Below are positions 37,174 through 46,784 of a stretch of 64,000 bases of DNA, one piece after another. Each line of letters begins with the position of its first letter. Position 1 is the stretch's first letter. The translations under genes were made by a program, and so were the position numbers. The stretch comes from Nemertoderma westbladi (Eukaryota; Xenacoelomorpha; Nemertodermatida; Nemertodermatidae): contig JAUCBJ010001674.1 in the NCBI GenBank assembly GCA_032718475.1, forward strand, positions 21,368-85,367, given 5' to 3'. The notes under the pieces are model-generated. The model worked only from the letters and a program-made list of their open reading frames with translations, made no database searches and was not told the origin of the DNA.

Positions 37174-40100
37174 TCACTGCATCCTGAATACAATTCCAGG
37201 TTTCCTCTTCGTCCTGGAATAGTGACGATAGAAACATTGCTCAAAGTATATGACGGCGTCACAAAGCCGATTCCAGGAGCTATAGTGGTCCGTCGCTCTC
37301 TGCAGGAGAGGTGAGAGTCCCTGCGAGACGTCTGATGTTCCAGAGCTCCAATCGCTCTCTCTGATCTTCATGAAGGATCCACTCGCGGTGGGGAGGTCCA
37401 GATCCACGGCGTCGTCCCTGGCAATATGTACTACCGACAGATCTATCCCGGGTTCAAATAACTCCGCTCCACCCGTCCGGGTTTTAGGTTTAACTTTCTC
37501 CGCTCCCTTGGCTGGTCTAATCTCAGTCGGAGTAAGATGGGGAGGCCATTCATCCTCCTTACTCAGGAAGTCGGGTTCACCTAACCGGTCTGTAGTATCT
37601 GTCAGTTCTTGAGGAGTTGCTCCTCTGGAAGCGATGTCAGTTGTATTCATCGTCTTGGGGCAATATCTCCATTGATCTACATTGGAGTTAAGATTGTCAT
37701 TATCTGAGGAGTGTGGTGTTCCCTCAGTTGGGTCGTCTCCCTCACTATTATCATCTTCCCATTCACTTACCTGGCAGACGCGATCTTGAAGCAGTCTTTC
37801 CCTGAGCGTTCTACGGGAAGGTCCAGTAAGGTACCAACCTACTCTAGTTCTTACCGCATAGGTCTGTAGTGGCTGCGGTTGAGCAGGCCGTTTCTCTAAT
37901 GTCTCCAGCGCCTCATGCGCGTTTTGGCCGATGAGTATTTGCACTCCAGGATAATCAGTCTGGAATCGAGGTATGTTAAGATGTTGGATGCTCTCATCCT
38001 CGTCCCAATTATAAAGGTCTGCTTGTGTAGTAGCGAAGTTCTTTATAGCCACCATTTTCACTGACCTGATGCTATGTTCTCCTAGTTCGTCCTGGGGGGT
38101 GGACAACTCACCTATATAATAGTCGGCAGCTACAGTAGAATTCCAAACCTGCATGATCCCTGACATGTTTAGCTTGGTTCGGAACTTGGGTTGTCCAGCA
38201 AAGATGACTTCGGCTAGTTCTTTATCGATGAATGTTCCTGTGCTACCGGAGTCCAGGAGGGCGTTCACTATATAGCTCTTCTGAGGTCCGTGGACCCGTA
38301 ACTGGACTACAGGAAATTCTCGGATTCCTATATTGGAAGTTGGCGCTTTCCAAGATGGTTGTTGATCGGAAGTAGTTAAGGTAAGGTCGCTGTCTGTGTC
38401 TTTCTCATACACAAATGCTCGATACACTGCGGTGGTGTTTATTAGGTAACAGGATTCGTTTTGGTCGGAGAACTCGTCCGTATAGAATCCTTCCATCTCA
38501 GATTGATCAGTGTCGTTCACATCACTGAATTGGACATGTAGTTCGGACTCACTTACCTGACTCGGGCTGTTTCGTTCGAATTCCGTGTGCAACAAGATAT
38601 GATGTTTTGCGCCGCACTTTGCACACCTTGCGTCGGAGTTACAGGTTCGCCGTTGGTGTCCTCGTCTGAGGCAATTATAACACAACCGCTTATCCCACAT
38701 GACTTCACGTCTATCCTTTAGTGATTTCCTCAGGAATTTATCACACGCATTTAAACGGTGGGGCCCGTCGCACAGCACACATTTGGGCTTGATGTTACTT
38801 ACTTTAACATGTGCTGTGTGGTGCACACTTGTTCTTTCCTCGGGCTTTCTCACCTGAATTCTTTTAGGAGACGTAGGAGGGGTTTTTTGTACCGGTTCCC
38901 TTCTGTCATTGGGTCGAGACTTGGATTTACTTACCTGATCTTTAGGCATTTTATTGACATAAGATCTGTCAGTGTCTTTCCCGCTGTCCTCTCCTTGAGA
39001 AGTTTGGCTTTCACCGTCGTCGGTATAACATACTGGTGTTACCCTTCTCCTAGAAACGGGTTTCTCACTTACCTTACTTTCCGCTGTCTTCTCTCTGGAC
39101 TGCTTTATGAGCTGTAATTTCACCTCGCTATCCAGGAATGACATGAGATCAGCCATGGTAGGGTCTCGTTGTTGTTGTTCCATCATATATAACACCTTCT
39201 TGTCCCAGCGTGTACCTACTCCACCCTTGGGCAAAGTAGATGCTAAGGCTCCTACAACCATAGAATTCTGGTATTCATGAGACTTACCTAACCAATCTAG
39301 TTGTCTACAGATCTCCTGAATCTCATCGGAAAACTCTATAATCCCGCTGCTAAGAAACTTTCGGGGCGCCATTAATTTCGCATATAAATACCTAGCTATG
39401 TTAGTCCTATTACCATACCTGATGTTTAGTGTATCCCAAACTTGTCTTAATCCGTCTGGATGTCCAATAAACTTTAACGCCATTAACTTGGGAGATCCTT
39501 CCAAGCACTCGATGAGGTATCTAAGTTTTTCTCCATTAGATAGTACAGAGTTCTGTATGTTATCTTTGTAATATTCATTAAAAGGTAACCATTTCATCTC
39601 ATCTCCATTGAACTTGACGATCTCTCCAACCTTTACCGCTTGCCGGGCTTCGGTTCTAGCCATTTGACGCGTAAAACTTTCTTGGGCCATCGTGCTATTT
39701 AATATCGAGTTATCGGTATATAAATTTCTAGGATTATGATCCGGTCTATAGGGAATATCACTATCAACAGGTCTATAATTACCCTTAATAGGGTTCACTA
39801 TAGGAGTTTCTACTTCGCTAGCAGTATAGATGCGTGTAGGCTCCACACCTTGCGCATGAGATACTTCAGACCTAACGGGTTGACACATTGTTACAGAGGG
39901 TGGTGGTATACCTCTTTGAGTATTTACTAATTTATCGCGCTCTAGCGCGATACTTTGCTGCACTTCTTGCAACTCTAGTCTACTTTCCCTTACTGTGCCC
40001 TTGAATTGCTGGACAGTCTCCTGCATCTGCCCGAGCAGGATATCCATCCCCCGCCGTCTCTCGTCCACCCATTCGACCGCCGAAGCGGGAGTCGCCAACG

Positions 40101-41997
40101 TTGTAGCGGGCGGATGAGGGACAACGGGCGACAAATTATGAATATTTCGCTCGGGGTCCAGGACCTGAACTGTCTCTGGGGCAGTTCTACGGGGCACAGG
40201 TAGCTTAGTGCTATGCAGAGGGAATTTAGAAGTAGTTTCAGGGAGCACAAGTGTATCTATCACCGAAGGGGTGATTTCAAGAACAGGCCTAATTATTTCA
40301 GGCTCATCTACTATAGTAGGGAGTCTTTCTATTTTAATTATTTGGTCTGTGGGCTCTGTACTACCTAAGTTGGTGTTATTTAGTTGCCTTCTAACAGCTG
40401 GAGGCAAATCAGGCAATTTCTGACGGTGGAATGTTCTTTTACGTCTGCTTAGACGAGATCTATTTCCTTTGCCTTCAGTATCGGTGGTATCGCCTTCCTC
40501 AGATGATGTATATCCCTGTCTTTTGGGAGTAGATCGATTCATCATCTGCATATTGCTAGCCGTTAACTGTTTATTTATGCAGTCTTGATTCTCTTGAATG
40601 TTTTCCAATTCTAATTGGTTGGTTTCTTCGGCCGCTTTTGCCTCTGCCGCTGCCGCTTTTGCCTCTGCCGCTGCCTCTGCCGCTGCCGCCTTTCTTTCAG
40701 CTTCGGCCGCCTTTGCCTCTGCCGCTGCCGCTTTTGCCTCGGCCGCTGCCTCTGCCGCTGCCGCTTTTCTTTCAGCTTCGGCTACTTTCCTTTCCGCTTC
40801 GGCAGCTGCTACTGCTGCTTTCTTTCTGTCTTCTATACGTTTTTTCTTGACTTGTTCTTCTTGGACTCGTGTGATGCGGAGTTGTTCATCAAATTTAGCC
40901 TGGTTCGCAGCCCTCATTTCCACATCGATGGCATCCAACACAAGCTTGGTTCCTTCACTATTAGGGCTAAGTCCCTCTAACCTTCTCCTCAACTCGTCAT
41001 CACCTAAAAAACGTTGATAGTCTGACAGATAGATGTCAATGGCATCCCTCTTATGCGGTTTCTCTGCCGTCGCTTCACTTTCCACTTGGGAAAAAGTAGC
41101 GTCTGTTGATTCTCCATGGGTTGAGCGCTCCTCTAGCTGAGCTTTCCACTGAGCTGTTCCTTGAACCTGGAGACTCACCCTTTGAAACCAAGTCTTTACG
41201 GCAACTTGCAACGACGTGTCTTGCCTTCGTTTTGAAGCCTCCTCAAAGGCCGATAATATTAGCCTGATCCGCAAAACTCTTTCTCTAACTTGATAAAGCA
41301 GCGATCCCTGCTCTTGAGGTCCTTGAGGTTGTTGAAAAAGTTGCTTTTCTACTCGCTCCATAGAGCTGAAGAATCCCTGTGCGTATCCGGCTGCGGACCT
41401 CTTCCACACAGCTGGATCGATGGTTTCCTTGGCTACTCCCATCCGGTGTATGTCTTCCCAGGCAGCTTCTGATAAATCAAACGGGAGTCCGGGTCCGGGG
41501 AAGTTCCATTGCGACTCGACAATAGACTTCAGTTCTTCACTCGTGTATCCCGCGTAACTATCTCTAGTTGACCGTCGACTTCTCGCCCAATCGATCTGGT
41601 GTTCTTCCACCGCGATCAATAACCCAGCGAGCACGGCTGCAGGAAGGATGAGAAGGGGATCCGTATAAACCGCATCCGTCATCTCTGCTCCGCGCTCGGG
41701 TGTCAGCTCTACAGTATCCTCACTACTGGAGCTGCTGGGCCGCTGAGGAATAGGTTCTTGACTAGCGGGTTGTTGCTGTTCCGCTGCTTGTTGGTCCCGC
41801 TTGACCTGAGCTCGGGTGCCTATGATAGACCTACGATGTTGGACTAGCCTAGGTTCTGTTATTACTACTGGAGGGATGACCTTCCTCACAGTGGGAGGTG
41901 AACTGAACTTACGACCAGACGGTTGTACGTCTCGATCTGAGTTGCAGATGGTTACATCTAATAAACTGTCTGACAGGTTCTGCTTAGTATCAGACAT
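37174..41997 (-). CDS. BEL/Pao gag-protease polyprotein fused to a pol remnant
   Basis: An uninterrupted 1607-codon frame starting at ATG 41997. In order it has a low-complexity N-terminus, an alanine-rich coiled coil (about residues 390-455), a DUF1759-type gag domain (about 795-965, with KFNGDEMKWLPFNEYYKDNI), zinc knuckles (CVLCDGPHRLNAC, CYNCLRRGHQRRTC and CAKCGAKHHILLH, about 1075-1145), and a DUF1758-type aspartic protease with ALLDSGSTGTFID near 1245 and the usual GWYLTGP motif after it. At about residue 1443 it jumps to WRYCPKTMNTTDIASRG, which normally lies after RNase H, then SSWNRL, from the start of the integrase region, and it ends soon after. The RT and RNase H core is missing. 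The long open frame suggests selection or recent origin. Confidence 0.9.
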   Translation of the reverse strand: MSDTKQNLSDSLLDVTICNSDRDVQPSGRKFSSPPTVRKVIPPVVITEPRLVQHRRSIIGTRAQVKRDQQAAEQQQPASQEPIPQRPSSSSSEDTVELTPERGAEMTDAVYTDPLLILPAAVLAGLLIAVEEHQIDWARSRRSTRDSYAGYTSEELKSIVESQWNFPGPGLPFDLSEAAWEDIHRMGVAKETIDPAVWKRSAAGYAQGFFSSMERVEKQLFQQPQGPQEQGSLLYQVRERVLRIRLILSAFEEASKRRQDTSLQVAVKTWFQRVSLQVQGTAQWKAQLEERSTHGESTDATFSQVESEATAEKPHKRDAIDIYLSDYQRFLGDDELRRRLEGLSPNSEGTKLVLDAIDVEMRAANQAKFDEQLRITRVQEEQVKKKRIEDRKKAAVAAAEAERKVAEAERKAAAAEAAAEAKAAAAEAKAAEAERKAAAAEAAAEAKAAAAEAKAAEETNQLELENIQENQDCINKQLTASNMQMMNRSTPKRQGYTSSEEGDTTDTEGKGNRSRLSRRKRTFHRQKLPDLPPAVRRQLNNTNLGSTEPTDQIIKIERLPTIVDEPEIIRPVLEITPSVIDTLVLPETTSKFPLHSTKLPVPRRTAPETVQVLDPERNIHNLSPVVPHPPATTLATPASAVEWVDERRRGMDILLGQMQETVQQFKGTVRESRLELQEVQQSIALERDKLVNTQRGIPPPSVTMCQPVRSEVSHAQGVEPTRIYTASEVETPIVNPIKGNYRPVDSDIPYRPDHNPRNLYTDNSILNSTMAQESFTRQMARTEARQAVKVGEIVKFNGDEMKWLPFNEYYKDNIQNSVLSNGEKLRYLIECLEGSPKLMALKFIGHPDGLRQVWDTLNIRYGNRTNIARYLYAKLMAPRKFLSSGIIEFSDEIQEICRQLDWLGKSHEYQNSMVVGALASTLPKGGVGTRWDKKVLYMMEQQQRDPTMADLMSFLDSEVKLQLIKQSREKTAESKVSEKPVSRRRVTPVCYTDDGESQTSQGEDSGKDTDRSYVNKMPKDQVSKSKSRPNDRREPVQKTPPTSPKRIQVRKPEERTSVHHTAHVKVSNIKPKCVLCDGPHRLNACDKFLRKSLKDRREVMWDKRLCYNCLRRGHQRRTCNSDARCAKCGAKHHILLHTEFERNSPSQVSESELHVQFSDVNDTDQSEMEGFYTDEFSDQNESCYLINTTAVYRAFVYEKDTDSDLTLTTSDQQPSWKAPTSNIGIREFPVVQLRVHGPQKSYIVNALLDSGSTGTFIDKELAEVIFAGQPKFRTKLNMSGIMQVWNSTVAADYYIGELSTPQDELGEHSIRSVKMVAIKNFATTQADLYNWDEDESIQHLNIPRFQTDYPGVQILIGQNAHEALETLEKRPAQPQPLQTYAVRTRVGWYLTGPSRRTLRERLLQDRVCQVSEWEDDNSEGDDPTEGTPHSSDNDNLNSNVDQWRYCPKTMNTTDIASRGATPQELTDTTDRLGEPDFLSKEDEWPPHLTPTEIRPAKGAEKVKPKTRTGGAELFEPGIDLSVVHIARDDAVDLDLPTASGSFMKIRESDWSSGTSDVSQGLSPLLQRATDHYSSWNRLCDAVIYFEQCFYRHYSRTKRKPGIVFRMQ
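40620..40830 (-). repeat. Alanine-rich coiled-coil repeat within the gag frame
   Basis: The gag frame here repeats AEAERKAAAAEAAAEAKAA-type heptad-like blocks, encoded by GCCGCTGCCGCTTTTGCCTC-like plus-strand repeats that are themselves duplicated (40630-40700 and 40705-40770). The three plus-strand frames across it are shadows. Confidence 0.9.
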
Positions 41998-44086
41998 GAC
42001 TAGGTATGTACAGTTGAATGCCTACTGCTATATTACAGTCTAAGCAAGTCTAGTAACTCAGTATTAACTGCTAGCCTAGTAATTAATTACCGTTACTGCT
42101 ACTCAGTGTAGCGTGATATATAATATATTATAATAGAATACCGGTATGCTTATAGTATATATAAGTATTATTACAGACTAGGTTTATCTCAGAATACCGG
42201 TATAATTTTAGCACAAATATATATAAATATATAATAGGCCTATCGGGAATACCGGTATATCAATTATTTTAAAATAACTGAATTTCTGAATTTCAAGGGT
42301 TACTTGGTTACTTTACTTACTTTATTACCGTTATTTGAGCAGTAATCCAACTGATATTGAGACCTAATGGTTGTATGGTAGGCCTACGATTTATAAATCG
42401 TTAGATTTGATTTATAATATATATATACCCGTTTAATGGGTTTTGTCAATGTTGAAATAAATGTTATTATTTCTGGGGTAATCACTACACAAAGCGGTAC
42501 GCTTTCAGTGAAGTGTTACTTATAGGACACTAAAACAAATAATTCTAATTTACCTAAGTTACTTAATACTACAAATTACGTACAATTCGGGTGAGATTAC
42601 AATCTCTAAATAAACACAAAAATTTACAAAAACACAAAATACGAAATTTTTTAGGGTATTTTTACAAGAAGTCTACAAACCAGCCTAACAAAGGGTTAGA
42701 AAACCGGTTATTACAACGGACAGGGTACTACGGTATTTGAAATAATAAGTAGTAGTAAATACACTGCGTTGTCTAGATAGGAAAATACCACCGCCTGACG
42801 ACCTATAGCCGTATCGCTATAGGTTCTACGTTATGTATCACGGAGTGTTCCTACCTAGAAGTTAATAGAGCTAATCGAATGTGCCTATCAACCACTTTAC
42901 AACACAGATATAATGCCTACACTAATTACTTCGGAAAGCACTGTACACTAAACCCTAAATTAGGTACGAGTACTTGTATAACATATAATCTGTAGTTAAA
43001 TATACTTGAACAGCTAAAAGAACCACGGCATCTGCTGGAGTGACCGATGCACAAAATCACCAGTCTTTACCTACGCCGAGCAGCCCGTGTAGTACCGGGG
43101 TTAATTTAACTATAGCGGTATGTATAACAAACACAATTACTGTATGAACAAACTTGGGGAATGAATGTTGCGGATAATCGCATAAACTCTGAATAATAAA
43201 TATTACGCTACGCGTACAAACCACTCAAACAAAATACAGACCGAACACTGACAGACTACTATCAAGCCTAAACAAACTACGGTATATGCAGACTCCGAAA
43301 TGATTAGGGAGTATGCGCTCTAACCCAGTAGTGCGACTTATTCTTTAGTTGGGGGTTTACCTTACAGCGTTCGCTGCCCCTACTGCCTAACCGTACTTAA
43401 TCGGACAGATGATCTACACACGCGGCAATCCGTTCAGACCTAATAACAGCCAGACAACTATCCAGCCTACAAATTATCTAAGTAAAATTATACGCTACCC
43501 GTACAGACTTACACAAACAAAGTACAGACTAAACGATGGCAGACTACTCTCAAGCCTAAATAAACCGCAGGACATGCAGACTCCGAAATGATTAGGGAGT
43601 ATGCGCTCTAACCCAGTAGTGCGACTTATTCTTTAGTTGGGGGTTTACCTTACAGCGTTCGCTGCCCCTACTTCCTAACCGTACTTAATCGGACAGGTGA
43701 TCTACACACACTGCAATTCGTTCGGACTTAACAGCAATCAGACAACAGCTCAGCCTACAAATCGTCTGTACAATCTGATCAGGCTTACACGCCTTCTGTT
43801 CAATACTGGCCTACAAATAAATAAAACTTGACAGAAATAAGTAAAAATCTCAATAAAAAACCAGGGCTGCAGTCCCTGATTAATTATTAAGACCTACCGG
43901 TATACAACTATCAAAATCGAATAATACTGCTGTACCTGTACTGCTGTAGGTACCGGTCCGGGTGGTTAGGTAGTCAGGCCTACTGGTACCGGTTCTGGCA
44001 GTTGGGCCTACTGACCTACAGATGTACCGGTTGACCAGTACTTTCAACTTTATTGCTTACTGCAATAAAGAAGCTATATCCTTTAA
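41998..44086 (-). other. BEL/Pao 5' leader
   Basis: A 2.1-kb untranslated stretch between the 5' LTR and the gag ATG. It contains three copies of GAATACCGGTAT-like motifs (about 42136, 42191 and 42248) and a 288-bp tandem repeat. The sequence just inside the LTR (minus strand TTAAAGGATATAGC) does not resemble a usual tRNA primer site. No coding frame is supported. Confidence 0.75.
43195..43765. repeat. Two tandem copies of a 288-bp repeat in the BEL leader
   Basis: The segment with GACTCCGAAATGATTAGGGA occurs at 43291 and again at 43579, and the matching continues on both sides (GCTACSCGTACARAC before, GCGACTTATTCTTTAGTTGG after). This makes nearly two full copies. The second half of each unit is more diverged than the first. 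Confidence 0.92.
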
Positions 44087-45278
44087 TGTTCGCGCTTTCA
44101 GACCTTTGGCAGTTTAACCCGCCAAATTAGAATGTCTTCTAGATAATAAATCGCTTTTTAGCCTATGACAAGTATTTGATTCACTACACTAGTCGAAACC
44201 AATCTGTGCGCGATCATTCACCCGCTGGATATTCCCGGGAGATTGGGTTCGATGGTTTAATTTTATTGCTATGTAAGCCTAATGTATTATTCGACTGACA
44301 GTATTATATAATCTCTGACAATATTATTCACCTTCGGTAATATTAACAGTTCCTTTAGGACGTGGCGCTTTATCTATATAAACAGAGTTATGACTTAAAC
44401 TACTCACAACGATATGGCTTAATTATAATTCACATATATGGCGCATTCTTTAGGAATGCTTCTTTAACAGACTCACTCATACACAATGCTGCACAATACT
44501 GCACACTAATCTGCCGATCTTCACTGATTTTAGTCACATATAAAAGGAACACAGACTGACTCATGTAGGGTCTATCAAATAACATTAGATTCACTTCAAA
44601 CCACTTTAACATAAGTCACAATCGTTTATCTGTAACCTTTCTCTCTTACCTTCGGTATATCAAGAATATTGGGTGTCGGGGTTATTTCTCGTTATTCCAA
44701 TATAATAATTCATCAACAAATATAATGAATAACCGACAACAAATAGCAGTATGCAGTATTCACAAAGCCAGTTATTAAAGGCCGTGACTACGGTGTGTCA
44801 AATGCGAGTTAAATGCGAGGTGCAGTTAAAGGATATATGTCCTTATAATTAAACCTACTAGTGTTGCGCTAAAAAGCAGAAAACATAAAACACTAAAAAG
44901 CCGTTCTTTCGTGGCTTTGAAAAACTCGTGACTACTGCTCTATACGAGGATACCAACTCCCTTATTCCACGAAGCTCCCGTTCAACACAGAGAAAGAGCA
45001 GTGAGATAGGAAATTTTCAGTTCAGCAGCTCTGTGATAGGTCAAAATCAAGGCTAACTCAAATTCTATTGGGAGATACAAAAACAAGGCTATGACGCAAC
45101 CTCCCTAGGCTTGTTGGCCGATTAAACAGAGCCCAGATGCCTGCGTACAGCAAATCAGCCAATAAGCTGGTAACTTGCACTATTTTTAACTATAGATCAC
45201 TTTGAGAGTATTCTTAGCGACTGGGGGGGAACTGGCCAACAAGGCAAACGAATCAGTTATCCCACAAAAGCTTTTACA
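44087..45278 (-). repeat. BEL/Pao 5' LTR
   Basis: 1192 bp, the 5' copy for the minus-strand element. It should contain the promoter; a TATA-like TTTATATAGATAAA lies on the minus strand near 44370-44385. It differs from the 3' LTR only at 44253. Confidence 0.96.
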
Positions 45279-45283
45279 GGTCT
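45279..45283. repeat. Target-site duplication GGTCT (right copy)
   Basis: GGTCT directly follows the LTR end TTTTACA and matches 31480-31484. The LINE endonuclease frame resumes immediately to the right. Confidence 0.95.
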
Positions 45284-45975
45284 GGATATAACGGATTGTT
45301 ATCATCCACGTTTATAGACTCTATATCTATCATATCGATGGTACTGGTATGTGTAATAATAACATCGAGGAGATGGCCAGATCGGTGCGTGGGGGAGTTG
45401 ACCAATTGTTTCAGACAAAGGGATTCTAACAAATCTCTGAAGCGGTTGGTTGCATTCGAATTCTCATCGAGGTGAATATTTAGGTCGCCGACTACAATTG
45501 TATCTACAGTTGAATCGGTAAATAACGCAGAAAGAAAATAATTAAATTCATCTAGGAAGCAATTATATAGTTCGCCGCTGACTAGTGGAGAAGGACGATA
45601 TACTACAACAAATCTAATTGGACCGACTGTTGTTTTGATATTAATAGCAATGTTCTCGAACGACGTATAATTTTCATTAAAATTAAGAGAGGATAAACAG
45701 CCTTTTAGTTCCTTGCGGTGGAGTATCCCAACCCCACCTCCTCTAGTTAATCGTGGTTTATGGTCTAAGTTGTGAGTATTTGGGGTGAGCTGAGTAGTTA
45801 CACTGTTGCAAAAATCGTGTACAGTAAGCCAAGTTTCAGCAATTCCTAGAATATCAAAGTTATTATCCTCGACGAATAAACGAGTCTGAGATGTCTTGTT
45901 AACTATTGACCATGGATTAATATAGCATAACTTAAGAGAGTCACTACAGTTATCATTGGAAGCGTTACCCTCAAG
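45284..45975 (-). pseudogene. LINE ORF2, endonuclease part (separated by BEL)
   Basis: An open minus-strand frame of about 230 codons that lacks an early Met. It reads as an APE-type endonuclease: YINPWSIVNKTSQ, DILGIAETWLT (catalytic Glu), RGGGVGILHRK, VVVYRPSP, VVGDLNIHLDEN (catalytic Asp-x-Asn) and SPTHRSGHLLDVI. The last step, (S/P)DH at the GGTCT site, is completed across the BEL insertion. No stop interrupts it from 45975 to the BEL junction. It follows in the same frame after the TGA that ends the ORF1 C-terminal part, so ORF1 and ORF2 are separated by that single stop. Confidence 0.9.
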
Positions 45976-46630
45976 TCACTCCGATCCAACAGGATGTGGA
46001 GGAGCTGCCGAGGAGTCGGCAGTAGCAGTGGGATCGCGGCGTGGTCGAAGGTTAAACTGAGAACGTTCGGTGTCTGAAAGGCGATAGTTCCGTATTAAAA
46101 CACCGTCTTCCCAGTTGCTTGGATCCATGAGCTGTGTACGGTTGTCCTGTGTACAGGTAAGATGAAAAAGCGCGTGTTAGGTCGCCGAATGCGTTTGGTT
46201 CGGAATTCTGTCGGTTCGAGATCGGAACAACGTCGATGAAGGGAAGATTGTCGTGTGACAGGTACCCTTTAACATCATCAGCTGTAACTGTTCCAGCAAA
46301 CCGGCCTATATAGATATGAGCCGTGTCGAAATTCCGCCGAGGAGCGACTGCGAGACGAGTTCCGTGCTTTATACCGAGAGTAGTTGTACCGCGGCGTCTC
46401 GGTTCGGTGTCTGTTACAGGAGGAGATCTGATGGATGCTAGGGGCATCGGAGTAGAGAGTGCGGGCGCTGCGGGGGTGCCTGCTACAGAGGCCCAGGACC
46501 TGGGATTCTGGGTAGGCCTACCGGTAGCAGGATCCAAGCCTGTTTGGAGGTTCGGGGGAGGTGCTGACTGGATGGTGTCTATTAACTTATCTTTGGCGAT
46601 TATTGATTCGCGTTGGGCGGCGAATATATA
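45976..46630 (-). pseudogene. LINE ORF1 (RRM-like), 5'-truncated and frameshifted
   Basis: The frame enters from about 46630 without a start Met (RESIIAKDKLIDTI, coiled-coil-like). It passes a proline- and serine-rich linker and an RRM-like stretch (HIYIGRFAGTVTADDVKGYL, about 46270-46335). Near 46165-46175, at a short T run, the frame shifts by one. The sensible C-terminus (TCTQDNRTQLMDPSNWEDGV...) then continues in the other frame to TGA at 45976, whereas the uncorrected frame ends at 46052. ORF1 products of LINEs bind element RNA. The 5' truncation is the usual result of incomplete target-primed reverse transcription. Confidence 0.75.
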
Positions 46631-46784
46631 ATCTAATCTAATAATAATAATCTAATCTGCTGTATGTCTAAATATTGTTATAAAGATAATAATTAATAGT
46701 TTTGATTTGAGTTGATTTGATTTGCTTTTCTACGTCTATCTGTTTGGTTTCCTTTACATCAGTTCGGCTTTGAATAGTTAAGTT

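Larger units (their letters stand above)
31485..45278 (-). mobile_element. BEL/Pao LTR retrotransposon, non-autonomous, recently inserted
   Basis: A 13794-bp element bounded by two 1192-bp direct LTRs (TG...CA) and flanked by GGTCT on both sides. It is read on the minus strand: 5' LTR 44087-45278, leader 41998-44086, gag-protease frame 37174-41997, a 4.5-kb 3' region, and 3' LTR 31485-32676. A purine-rich stretch (GGGAGCGG) sits immediately before the 3' LTR as a likely polypurine tract. No TGG-type tRNA primer site follows the 5' LTR. The reverse transcriptase and RNase H core and most of integrase are absent, so it must have relied on another element's enzymes. By my line-by-line comparison the two LTRs differ at one position only (31651 C versus 44253 T), so the insertion is very young. 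Confidence 0.93.
29199..46630 (-). mobile_element. CR1/L2-group LINE, split by a BEL/Pao insertion
   Basis: A non-LTR retrotransposon on the minus strand. From its 5' side (right) it has part of ORF1 (to 46630), an APE-type endonuclease (45284-45975) and, beyond the inserted BEL element, the reverse transcriptase and C-terminal region (29286-31484). The 3' end is a short hairpin-forming sequence (GCGCCTTTGAACC... pairing with AAAAAGGCGC, 29232-29265) followed by an ATT-repeat tail at 29196-29218, as in CR1/L2-type LINEs. The 5' end is truncated within ORF1. One copy of GGTCT at the insertion point lets the endonuclease frame continue into the RT frame. Two frameshifts and a stop make this copy defective. 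Confidence 0.88.

Noticed and set aside
40598-41017. Plus-strand alanine/serine- and leucine/proline-rich frames
   Set aside because: Shadows of the alanine-rich coiled coil of the gag frame on the minus strand.
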